This document shows positions 9,565-17,927 of a stretch of DNA of 28,033 nucleotides, one piece after another (position 1 is the stretch's first letter; every line of letters begins with the position of its first letter). The stretch is taken from positions 250,001 through 278,033 of the forward strand of contig CAJNDS010002784.1 of the NCBI GenBank assembly GCA_905221605.1, given 5' to 3'. The notes beneath the pieces were generated by a model, which had not been told where the DNA came from, made no database searches, and saw only the letters and a list, made by a program, of their open reading frames with translations. Source of the DNA: Symbiodinium natans. Its lineage: Eukaryota; Sar; Dinophyceae; Suessiales; Symbiodiniaceae. A program made the position numbers and the translations under genes.

Positions 9565-9897
9565 ATGCTTAGCTGCAGCTTCAGTGTGTTGAGTCGTGCT
9601 GCATCAGAGAGTCAGAGAGATGCTGAACCCAGAAACACTTCCAGCAGTTCAGCCACTCCCACTGCGGCGACCCCTCAAGAACAAGAGGAGGATATCAAGG
9701 CCGCCAGTTTCTCTCTCTGCGAGCAGTGTGGTCAGGGAACATGCACAGGTCCTCCGAGCCATTGCTGCGTGCAACTGTATCAGAATGCCAGGTTCCGGGT
9801 CAAGTTCGCTTTGCAGACTCACCAGTTGGACGACCGAAAGTTCAGGTGGCGCATATTGGCATATTTCTTGAGTATTCTTGCTGTAGCTTATTGCTGA
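9565..9897 (+). CDS. Small ORF with Cys cluster and C-terminal hydrophobic segment
   Basis: The first ATG in this frame is at 9565 and gives 110 codons to TGA at 9895. The N-terminal third is Ser/Thr/Ala-rich, then comes acidic TPQEQEEDIKAASFSL, a cysteine cluster (CEQCGQGTCTGPPSHCC, about residues 53-69), a basic/polar stretch and a C-terminal hydrophobic segment (WRILAYFLSILAVAYC) that could be a membrane anchor. The cysteine pattern does not match a zinc-finger family I can name. A large antisense ORF (9649-10290) overlaps and is the main rival. There is no splice evidence. Confidence 0.35.
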   Translation: MLSCSFSVLSRAASESQRDAEPRNTSSSSATPTAATPQEQEEDIKAASFSLCEQCGQGTCTGPPSHCCVQLYQNARFRVKFALQTHQLDDRKFRWRILAYFLSILAVAYC

Positions 9898-10886
9898 GAT
9901 GGCGAAGTCAGGGTTGCCTGTCCGCCAGGCCTGGGCATCAATCGTATGAGACAGGGTGAGCTCACCAGTCGAGCGTGGTACTCGGGAGGTTCCAGCCCCT
10001 TCTCGGAGCCCACAGCCAAATGCCACTTCAGGTGTTGAGTTTGCCCCACTGATGCCCTGAGTGCAAGACCTCCTGCTGCATGATGGGCAGCTGCAGGGCA
10101 GCTGCTTAGGTTCTACTGGCAACATGAGCCGTGTTGCCATGTTCGGTGGTCTCTGCGGCAAGTCAAGTGTGTACAGAGAATTAAAGCCAGCAGGGAAGAC
10201 AAGGTTGACCGCGAAGTGCCAATGTCTACCAGCAGTCTCCCAGTGCATCCCATGCCGAGTCAGCTTTCTTGACCCTGTTGCAGCGTACACGTAGCAGCGA
10301 AAGGACGATCAACAGCTCAATCTGTGATCCAGTTTCACCACGCCCGCCGCTTCAACCTCGTCCGCTTCAACCGCATGCGTGGTCATTGTTCTGGCGAGGC
10401 AACCCCACACCAGTACCTCAGATGAGAACGTGTGACTCTAGCAGCTAGATCAGATAGCTAGCCACCACGCCTTCAGTGCAGAAGCGGCAAAGACCCTGAT
10501 TGAAGCATACGCCACAAGGCCAGCTTAGCTCTGCCGTACAATCTGGCAATTGATCACGAAGACTAGGAGAAGATTACAAAATCACGAATCCAAAGTTTCA
10601 GCGGCAGCGAAATGTCGCTAGAGCGGATGAATTCTTTCGTAAGGTTAGCTGTTGCAGCATGAGACGCTGTGTTTTTGTTCGTGATCACTATATGTCAGAT
10701 GCTTGACAAGCTCGGAGAAAGTGAACGCGGGATGCAAAAGAAGCTTTTTTTGCCAAAGACACGACGGGAGACGTGGGGTGGCCACGGAGACATGGAATGC
10801 AGGCCAACGAAGCAGGATCCGCGCAGCTTGCGCGTTCGGATCAGGATTCTCAGACAGCAATTCACGCCTGCTGTTTGCAGCAGAGT
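9898..10886. other. No clearly supported gene
   Basis: A 77-codon plus ORF (10061-10294, containing NMSRVAMFGGLCGKSSVYRE) is the best candidate but is embedded in the antisense of a 213-codon minus ORF (9649-10290). Neither has splice or homology support. AGCTAG/CTAG motifs cluster at 10437-10465. From 10300 to 10640 there is no ORF of interest. Confidence 0.3.
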
Positions 10887-10996
10887 CACACACACACAGA
10901 CATGGGGCTTGATTTTTCGCAAGAGGAGTACCATCGAAGCTGTCAGACAAGGTGCAGCCGATGGATTGCGACATCTCTGTGTGTGTGTGTGTGTGT
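10887..10996. repeat. (CA)n and (TG)n runs in inverted orientation
   Basis: A CA dinucleotide run (10887-10898) and a TG run (about 10979-10996) lie about 80 nt apart. They are complementary, so the interval can fold as a stem-loop, and each is an ordinary microsatellite. ORFs crossing them are not reliable. Confidence 0.8.
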
Positions 10997-11108
10997 CAGT
11001 TGCCATGCTTTTGCCCCTGTGACCAGCGCCAAAGCCGCCGCAGCCACTCCGTCGCCTGGGTTCGCCCCTCCGAGGTCCCTGGCAGTCGAGTGTCTACACG
11101 GCCACAGG

Positions 11109-11157
11109 GGGCTTAAGGCTAAGCTTTAGGGGTTTAGGCTTAGAGGCTTAGAGGGGT
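11109..11157 (+). repeat. Degenerate TTTAGGG/GGCTTAGA repeat block
   Basis: The block contains CTTTAGGGGTTTAGG followed by GCTTAGAGGCTTAGAGGGG, resembling worn plant/dinoflagellate-type telomere repeats (TTTAGGG) and a local GGCTTAGA expansion. It is short and imperfect. A clearer telomere-like tract in the opposite orientation lies at 24461-24500. Confidence 0.45.
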
Positions 11158-11167
11158 CGATGCTGAC

Positions 11168-11575
11168 ATGCAGGAGGTCGCAGACACCAAAGGACACGGC
11201 CGTCGGAGATTGTGGCGGAGTCCGATGAGGCCACTCATCTGTTCGATCCCCATGAAGCCAATCAAGAAGCCAGCTGTCAAGGCTGCCAGTAACCGTTATG
11301 TTTCGGAGAGAGCTGGGAGAACTGTAAAAGAGCCGCTTGTTGTTATCATGAACAAAACTGAACATGCCAGATCCTTTCCCGAATGCAGGCAGAACCTGTA
11401 CCTGAGAAAGCCACGTTACCCGAAAGTGGACGGGTCCGAGTTAGGGCTAATTCCAGAAATCTGCAAACATGCAACCGTCACTTTTTTTTTTACGTCAGTT
11501 TTCAAGGTCGGCCGCACCGGTAGCAGTCACCACTATCAGTTATCTCGCTCTTGGCTTGTGCCAATCCCCATTTGA
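11168..11575 (+). CDS. 135-aa ORF, basic, unknown product
   Basis: ATG at 11168 gives 135 codons to a TGA. The N-terminal 60 residues are basic (GHGRRRLWRSP, then MKPIKKPAVKAASNRYVSER) and could be nucleic-acid-binding or an organelle transit peptide. The C-terminal part, after a run of nine T at about 11481-11489 encoding FFF, is less protein-like and may be intron. The acceptor-like T-run supports that. No family recognised. Confidence 0.25.
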   Translation: MQEVADTKGHGRRRLWRSPMRPLICSIPMKPIKKPAVKAASNRYVSERAGRTVKEPLVVIMNKTEHARSFPECRQNLYLRKPRYPKVDGSELGLIPEICKHATVTFFFTSVFKVGRTGSSHHYQLSRSWLVPIPI

Positions 11576-11692
11576 GTGACAGTACATTGGCAGTATGAGG
11601 CTTGGTCCTGTCCTCCATGTTCTTTCCAGTTGTTTGTGTATACCTTTCACCGCCGTGGAAGGGTTGTCGAGTTTAGCACTTTTCGATGAGTG

Positions 11693-11718
11693 GAGGGGGG
11701 GGTGGGGGAGGGGGTGGT
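11693..11718 (+). repeat. G-rich tract with G-quadruplex potential
   Basis: Four or more runs of G (eight, five, five and shorter) separated by single T or A bases meet the usual G-quadruplex pattern on the plus strand. A second tract of the same kind lies 160 nt downstream. The 160-codon ORF (11595-12077) that crosses both is dominated by Gly/Val low-complexity and is not called. Confidence 0.7.
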
Positions 11719-11880
11719 TACGTTCTTATTTCTTTTGCGTGCAGCCGGAAACGTCGGTGTCTACAGCTTCTGTTTGTCCTGGTCACTTCTGCTCCGGTTG
11801 TCGTGTCAAGTTCGTCGATTTATCGACTTTTTGGTCTCCGACGGAAACGCAGTTTTTTTGCACGTTTTCGTTTTGTTCTT

Positions 11881-11902
11881 GGGGGTGGGGGGGTGGGGGG
11901 GC
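11881..11902 (+). repeat. Second G-rich tract with G-quadruplex potential
   Basis: Runs of five, seven and seven G separated by single T bases. Same strand and composition as the tract at 11693-11718. Between the two tracts the plus strand is pyrimidine-rich. Confidence 0.7.
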
Positions 11903-12321
11903 GCTTCCAGAATCCTCGACAGTTCCCCTTTACGCTGACGCTGCAAGCGTTGACACACCAAGACCTGAACTCGCCGACACTGTCGACACACACCGCGGTG
12001 ACGACTACAGTTGCCCGACAATAGGGTGGGCAAGGCAGAATGCCCATTCTGAAAGTGCGCGTTTGGTGAGTAAATAAAGACAGTAGGCAAAGGGTTTTTT
12101 CAGTGAAGGCCCGCAAGTTACGCCTGTGAGCTGTCCAGTCGTTTCGTTGCACCGATGTCTGGCAGTCTCCAGAAACAAATGGCAGTAATCGTACTACCTC
12201 GAAACGGCCACGTCTGCGACGTGATTTGGGGAGGAGGGTTCCATCGGTTCCCTTCACAACCACATCTGCCTGGTACCCCAAGTGATGCAAAGCATCAGGT
12301 AGCTAGCTTCAACATGTCGCG

Positions 12322-13544
12322 ATGTCAATTCTGGTAAGCGGATTGCCTAGACCTCTGCCAAGCTGTCGACAAGCTATTCGAGCAGCACATCCCATTGAAG
12401 AAACTGATCACTTTTCACCACATGGCTCCTCCTTTCGTGGCGCAAAGCGCATGCTTGCTAGTCGTGATGTCCCAGCTGTATTCCAGGAAGCTGAAAGCCA
12501 GCCGGTCCAACAAGACGAGGCGCTTTTTATACTGAAAGCAGTTTCAAGTTGTCAAGGGTGGTCTGAGATGCCAGGATGTGCTGAGTTGTTTTGTTTACCC
12601 CTGAGCTTTGCAAGGCTGACAAGCCAAGGCTGGACTCCCGAAGAAGAAGTGCCAAAGCACCCAAAGCACTGCGAAAAACCGTGGAGCAGCTAGTCGCTTG
12701 CAATGTCCATCGCGCACCTCCTGGTTAAGGCCTGGCGAGATGTTTGCTGAGGCGCAGCTCCTCGATCTGGAGGTGCGATGTGCCATAATGTGCCTCATCG
12801 TGCTGCGTTGCAAGCAGCGAGGTGTGAGGTCTCCTGGTAGCAGCGGCACTTTCGAATTTCTTCCGTTCACACCACAGCCTGTGCAGGCGATTGCTGCTTC
12901 CTTGGGCAGCAGCATGACAGAACAAGCAGACGAAGCCAGCAGCCCGGAGGCCAGCAAGAAACCAAGACAGTTTGCCATGAATTTCCATCACTTGTGGCGA
13001 ACAGAGGAAGCAAAACATGAAACGATGCAAGAACCTCCCAGAAGTCGCTTAGACGTGGTTCAGGTTCCTGCGCCCGCTCCACCGGGTGCAGTGCTTGGCG
13101 GCGAGGTGCTCCCGGGCATCGGCGCGGGATCTCAGACACAGATCCGGCACATCGGTCCACGTTGGCTGTCAGATGGCTTCTATCCACGAAAAACGGCTGC
13201 TTTCAGCAAGCCTCAACAAAGTCTTTGCACTCTTCTTTTTGTCTCAACCTTCAGCCCTTCACACACCAACGAGCCACCATCCCAGACCAGAGGATTTGTT
13301 GCTGGACGTGCGCGGCGCTCCTTTGGTGGTGCTGCGCTGGAGGCCTGCTCGGCTTCAGCCGGCTTTAGGCCACTTTTTGCGCAGCAAAGCAAGATCAAAG
13401 CCCTCAGCGCATGTTAGGTTTGAGGCTGCCACACTTGTGGAAGTTGAATATCCTGGCTGCTCTGTTCTTAGCTCGACCTGCAAGGTTGATGGCTTTGCAC
13501 CGGCAGGGGCATCAGTGGCAGTGGTCTTAGAAGTCTTAGCATGA
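12322..13544 (+). CDS. Composite coding region, three frames, probably three or more exons
   Basis: Three overlapping plus frames hold the protein-like sequence. 12322-12693 contains SRDVPAVFQEAESQPVQQDE. 12698-13417 is the longest plus-strand ORF in the window (239 codons) and contains GTFEFLPFTPQPVQAIAASL and SPEASKKPRQFAMNFHHLWR. 13086-13544 contains PEDLLLDVRGAPLVVLRWRP. Good acceptors with long pyrimidine tracts occur at about 13196-13206 (CTGCTTTCAG) and 13232-13255 (TTTGTCTCAACCTTCAG), which would carry the reading from the second frame to the third. Antisense ORFs (12595-12978, 12867-13187) look like shadows. No domain is recognised. The region sits just upstream of the hairpin and satellite arrays. 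Confidence 0.4.
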
Positions 13545-13660
13545 TACTCACAATGGGTCACTGTACCACGGGGCCATCTGAGGGTAGAACAGAAGAACCA
13601 CGATAAAAATGTTTGAGCGAATCATGCTAAGCATTGAAGCTTGCTATTTTGTTCGTTTTT

Positions 13661-13995
13661 TGCTAGGCCCGTACTCGGGAGACACCCACCTAAGCTCCGG
13701 GAGACCCCGTTGCCGTCGTTTCGCAAGCGAAAACCAGTCGGATAGGTCTCCCGGGCCCATTGCAGTCGTTTCGCAAGCGAAAACCTCCCGGACAGGTCTC
13801 CGGGAATCCCCCGCCTAAGCTCCGGGAGACCCCGCTGCAGTCGTTTCGCAAGCGAAAACCACCCGGATAGGTCTCCCGAAACCCTCCCCCTAAGCTCCGG
13901 GAGACCCCGTTCTAAACTCCGGGAGACCCGTTGCAGTCGTTTCGCAAGCGAAAGCCACGCGGATAGGTCTCCCCGGACCCTCTCCCGCCTAAGCT
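13661..13995. repeat. Array of concentric double-hairpin units
   Basis: Four copies of the perfect inverted repeat TTTCGC-AA-GCGAAA lie at 13719-13732, 13769-13782, 13844-13857 and 13940-13953. In units 1, 3 and 4 this inner hairpin is enclosed by an outer inverted pair, GGGAGACC on the left and GGTCTCCC on the right. In units 1 and 3 outer and inner arms share exactly the same centre (13725.5 and 13850.5); in unit 4 the centres differ by half a base. Unit 2 lacks the left outer arm. Spacing between units is 50, 75 and 96 nt. A CCTAAGCTCC phrase links units. A 171-codon minus ORF (13622-14137) reads through the array as a repetitive peptide and is probably a by-product. Confidence 0.85.
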
Positions 13996-14049
13996 CCAGC
14001 AATCGACTTGGGCAGATGGCCATGAGAGGTTTCACGAAACGTTTGCCGT

Positions 14050-15905
14050 GGACCCGGCATGTTAATATGCAGGCACTGGCGAAGCCTTGTTGCATGTCAG
14101 GTCTGTCTACTAAGGGTCCCAAACGGCCTGAGCTCATCTGTTACTATGGACACTGACTGTTGAACACAGTGCTGTGCATTATGCGGGTGGGCCGCAGTGG
14201 ACTTGATGAGATGAATGCAGGCTGACTGTTGAAAGTCGTGCTACGCGTTATTGCGGTTGTGCAGCAGTCGGCTTGCAGTCCACACCAGCAACATCCAGCA
14301 ACCGTCGTTGGCCCGGCATATGCAGGCACTGGCGAAGGCTTGTTGAGTGCCAGGTCTGTCTACTAAGGGTCGCAAACAGCCTGAGCTCATCTTTTACTAT
14401 GCACTCTGACTGTTGAACATAGTGTTGTGCATTATGCGGGTGGGCCGCAGTGGACTTGATGAGATGAATGCAGGCTGACTGTTGAAAGTCGTGCTACGTG
14501 TTATGCGGTTGTGCAGCAGTCGGCTTGCAGTCCACACCAGCAACATCCAGCAACCGCCGTTGGCCCGGCATATGCAGGCACTGGCGAAGGCTTGTTGCAT
14601 GCCAGGTCTGTCTACTAAGGGTCGCAAACAGCCTGAGCTCATCTTTTACTATGCACTCTGACTGTTGAACATAGTGCTGTGCATTATGCGGGTGGGCCGC
14701 AGTGGACTTGATGAGATGAATGCAGGCTGACTGGTTGAAAGTCGTGCTACGTGTTATGCGGTTGTGCAGCAGTCGGCTTGCAGTCCACACCAGCAACATC
14801 CAGCAACCGTCGTTGGCCCGGCATATGCAGGCACTGGCGAAGCCAGGTCTGTCTACTAAGGGTCGCAAACAGCCTGAGCTCATCTTTTACTATGCACTCT
14901 GACTGTTGAACATAGTGTTGTGCATTATGCGGGTGGGCCGCAGTGGACTTGATGAGATGAATGCAGGCTGACTGTTGAAAGTCGTGCTACGTGTTATGCG
15001 GTTGTGCAGCAGTCGGCTTGCAGTCCACACCAGCAACATCCAGCAACCGTCGTTGGCCCGGCATATGCAGGCACTGGCGAAGGCCAGGTCTGTCTACTAA
15101 GGGTCGCAAACAGCCTGAGCTCATCTTTTACTACGCACGCTGACTGTTGAACATAGTGTTGTGCATTATGCGGGTGGGCCGCAGTGGACTTGATGAGATG
15201 AATGCAGGCTGACTGTTGAAAGTCGTGCTACGTGTTATGCGGTTGTGCAGCAGTCGGCTTGCAGTCCACACCAGCAACATCCAGCAACCGTCGTTGGCCC
15301 GGCATATGCAGGCACTGGCGAAGGCTTGTTGCATGCCAGGTCTGTCTACTAAGGGTCGCAAACAGCCTGAGCTCATCTTTTACTATGCACTCTGACTGTT
15401 GAACATAGTGTTGTGCATTATGCGGGTGGGCCGCAGTGGACTTGATGAGATGAATGCAGGCTGACTGTTGACAGTCGTGCTACGTGTTATGCGGTTGTGC
15501 AGCAGTCGGCTTGCAGTCCACACCAGCAACATCCAGCAACCGTCGTTGGCCCAGCATATGCAGGCACTGGCGAAGGCTTGTTGCTTGCCAGGTCTGTCTA
15601 CTCAAACAGCCTGAGCTCATGTTTTACTATGCACTCTGACTGTTGAACATAGTGTTGTGCATTTTGCGGGTGGGCCGCAGTGGACTTGATGAGATGAATG
15701 CAGGCTGACTGTTGAAAGTCGTGCTACGTGTTATGCGGTTGTGCAGCAGTCGGCTTGCAGTCCACACCAGCAACATCCAGCAACCGTCGTTGGCCCGGCA
15801 TATGCAGGCACTGGCGAAGACTTGTTGCATGCCAGGTTGTCTACTAGGGGTCACAAACGGTTTCTGTCCATCTTTTACTATGCGCTCTGACTGTTGAACG
15901 TAGTG
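14050..15905. repeat. Satellite array, about 252-bp monomer, seven near-identical copies plus diverged ends
   Basis: The anchor GGCCCGGCAT (one copy GGCCCAGCAT) occurs at 14310, 14562, 14815, 15055, 15296, 15548 and 15792, spaced 252, 253, 240, 241, 252 and 244. The shorter spacings come from loss of about 12 nt (the GCTTGTTGCAT stretch) or 8 nt (AAGGGTCG). Each monomer contains two related sub-units starting GACTGTTGAA, about 70 nt apart and clearly diverged, so the monomer is a dimer of an older repeat. Left and right ends fade into diverged copies. Each monomer carries an 81-codon minus ORF that is the same in every copy; I regard it as incidental. Low divergence implies recent amplification or homogenisation. 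Confidence 0.9.
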
Positions 15906-15914
15906 CTGTGAATT

Positions 15915-16467
15915 ATGCGGGTGGGCAGCAGTCGACTTGGGCAGATGGGTGCAGATGGCCAAGCGAGGCTTCACGAACTAGTTGAGCACGCTCTGACAGC
16001 AAATCATGGCGCCTGCATGGCGCAGTTGTGCAACAGTTGGCTTGGGGAGTCGTTCATGCCAGCATTCGTAGAACAAATGGGGCTCTATTGCTGGCAAAGC
16101 CGAGGGGCCGAGCGAATCGAAGAAGGTTTCGTTTTTGGAGCAGCGATTGTTGCTTTGATTCGTTTCTTCTGTAGTGCCAGACGTACTTACGAAACTGATC
16201 TGGAGGCTCAGTCAGTCAGTGTCTCTCGCTGGACTTTGGTTAGGGAAGCTGGTGAGGGAGGTCTTGGGCTTTGAGGCTGAGATGGCTTGTGATGGGCTGG
16301 GCTCACATAATCTGTTTTTGGAAAAGCCTGATTCGAAAAGTTCAATGCCCGCACAGTCGGAGCAATGTGTAGCTCAAGATACTACTCGCAGGTTGCACCG
16401 CACACGCCTCACATACACGACAGTTGACAACATGAAGATGCGGAGGAGAATGCGGGGGCTCGATTGA
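15915..16467 (+). CDS. Two-exon gene overlapping the satellite edge, unknown product
   Basis: The frame from about 15915 reads ADGQARLHELVEHALTANHG, ACMAQLCNSWLGESFMPAF and RGAERIEE to base 16125. A T-rich GT-AG intron fits at 16126-16174 (49 nt, ending TTTCTTCTGTAG), and the phase is kept (G+TG = Val). Exon 2 (16175-16467) reads PDVLTKLIWRLSQSVSLAGL, WLGKLVREVLGFEAEM and a basic C-terminus MKMRRRMRGLD before TGA. The first part of exon 1 lies within the diverged last copy of the satellite. The product is unknown; the first part of exon 2 is amphipathic. Without splicing the first frame would end at 16274. Confidence 0.45.
15933..15980 (+). repeat. Right flank copy of a direct repeat bounding the satellite
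   Basis: GTCGACTTGGGCAGATGG ... CAAGCGAGGCTTCACGAA at 15933-15980 matches ATCGACTTGGGCAGATGG ... GAGAGGTTTCACGAA at about 14003-14040, with about ten extra bases in the right copy. The monomers in between replace this phrase with a different one (GGACTTGATGAGATGAATG). The array is thus bracketed by an ancestral version of its own sequence. Confidence 0.7.
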
Positions 16468-16585
16468 CTAGGAGATCAAAACAGTGGGCAACTATGTAGT
16501 CTTTTACTGGCAGCTGAGCCGGAGGCCCGGCGTCTGCGCCCACCGCCGGCTCGGCGGCACTTCGAGCGCATCCTCGGTGGTAGGC

Positions 16586-16948
16586 TCAAAAGACAGCAGA
16601 GCACCACAGTAGAACGCAACTCTTGCCCACGCGAAGTGCCATAGCATCTGCGTCGGACAGGATATGTTGAGCCCTTGATGTCTTAGTGAAATGCACTGCG
16701 AACTCTGGCGTGGTTGGGCCCGAGCAGCTTGTAGGCCAGCGTAAGCTGAAGATAGTGGGAGGCAATGGGCTTGGCTTGCCGAAAGTTTCGTCATAGCTCG
16801 GCTGAGTCTGGACAGCCGTTCTTGCCGGCAGACGAAAGTCACTGGCGATCCTTGGCCTCAAAAGTGCAGCGCTGGCCGAAGCTATCAACAGATGTTTTTC
16901 TGTGAGTGAGCTATGGCCGCTCTGACAGCTGTGAGTGTGTTGTGTCAA
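16586..16948 (-). CDS. 120-codon minus ORF, unknown product
   Basis: On the minus strand the frame contains ASDFRLPARTAVQTQPSYDE and TPEFAVHFTKTSRAQHILSD. Another minus ORF (16504-16842) overlaps it in a different frame, and the plus strand has only weak ORFs here. There is no splice or homology evidence, so this is the least uncertain reading of a doubtful stretch. Confidence 0.2.
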   Translation of the reverse strand: MTQHTHSCQSGHSSLTEKHLLIASASAALLRPRIASDFRLPARTAVQTQPSYDETFGKPSPLPPTIFSLRWPTSCSGPTTPEFAVHFTKTSRAQHILSDADAMALRVGKSCVLLWCSAVF

Positions 16949-17227
16949 AAGATCACAGATCAGACAGAGCTCCCCTGCGCATGTGCTCTCAGATGTGCTC
17001 TCAGGACTCTTCCTGTGTCTCAGTCAAGTTTGGCAAGCTCTGCGGGGCGACTCGACGAGCACCACAAAGCAGATGACGGATATCGTTGGTTGCTACATGG
17101 GGGTTTCCGAAGTTAGGGGGGGTACCTTAGTCGGGTCATTATAAGGCGATCGTACTATTTGGGGATCTCTATTGGGTGTCCCCTCTTTTCGTAAACCCCC
17201 AAATGTTGCTACTGTTTTCCGCTGTAG

Positions 17228-17812
17228 CTCTGGGAAGCCTGACATGCCCACTTTTCTTCCGAAGATAGGGCTTCAGCTGTGTGACTCATGCAGGCCGGGT
17301 TCTTCGCAACCAAGTTGCCGACTCTACGCCTCCTGCTCTGACCTGGCTTCTGTGGATCTCAGTAGATCCTCGAAGTGGGCAAATCATTCCATACCCAAAA
17401 GAGGACCGGACCTGCGCATGTCTGCATGGGGGGGTGATGAAATCCGAAACCCTGCACTTCCGTTCTAGTGAAGCGTGCGAAGCAAGCAGCTGGAAATGTG
17501 CCTGGAAGTAAGTCCATCCTTGTCTTCGAGTGTGAACAGTGAGCGAGGGCCGCAGAGCGCTTGGGACAGGTGAGTAGACTCTTGGAAGCTGCGCATGAGC
17601 GTGGTGATGCATTGGTGAGTCTCGGAAGCAGGCTGGAGGGGCACCGGCCGGAGTCGGAGTTGCCGCGTCTGTCCCTTTCCCTCTCCTGCAGGTTCTTCGA
17701 CGCCCATGTGGAGCTCGGCCCAGCACCAGTGCAGCGCACAGGCGTGCTGTCAAGGATGCCTGTTGATCTTGCAAGGCTTTCGGGACTCCAGTTGACAGAG
17801 AAGCCTATCTAA
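17228..17812 (+). CDS. Three-exon gene end, unknown product
   Basis: The best join is an exon ending at 17507 with donor GTAAGT (17508) and an acceptor CCCTCTCCTGCAG ending at 17691. The codon AA+G is kept and the frame goes on as FFDAHVELGPAPVQRTGVLS and RMPVDLARLSGLQLTEKPI to TAA at 17810. The upstream exon (from 17363, after a long pyrimidine tract ending GGATCTCAG) reads VDPRSGQIIPYPKEDRTCAC then ETLHFRSSEACEASSW. A further exon, 17228-17288 (SGKPDMPTFLPKIGLQLCDS), fits if its donor is GC. The 184-nt main intron has consensus ends. No family is recognised. This is one of the best-supported models in the window. Confidence 0.5.
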
Positions 17813-17927
17813 TGCCGCGTGCTGGCATCAAGTGCCTCTCGTATGGTCGTCCAAACCCCAAACTTCTAGGGATACTAGAGCCATCTAAGATTTGCATCCA
17901 CGCCCTGGGCAGGGCGCGGCAGCCGCG

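Noticed and set aside
9649-10290. 213-codon minus-strand ORF
   Set aside because: No protein-like segment stands out, and it overlaps two plus ORFs; its length alone is not decisive where TAA/TAG triplets are scarce.
11595-12077. 160-codon plus ORF across the G-rich tracts
   Set aside because: Translation is dominated by Gly/Trp/Val from the G-runs, and several frames are open for the same trivial reason.
13661-13995. CRISPR array
   Set aside because: Unit spacing is irregular, the repeated element is a nested inverted repeat with varying linkers, no cas genes are near, and the genome context is eukaryotic.
13622-14137. 171-codon minus ORF with repeated SLAKRLQ peptide
   Set aside because: It reads through the hairpin repeats, and one of the three repeat spacings (50 nt) is not a multiple of three, so the peptide repetition follows from the DNA repeats.
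17155-17206. Inverted repeat ATTTGGGG / CCCCAAAT as a possible terminal repeat
   Set aside because: Only eight bases, no target-site duplication and no element between the arms.
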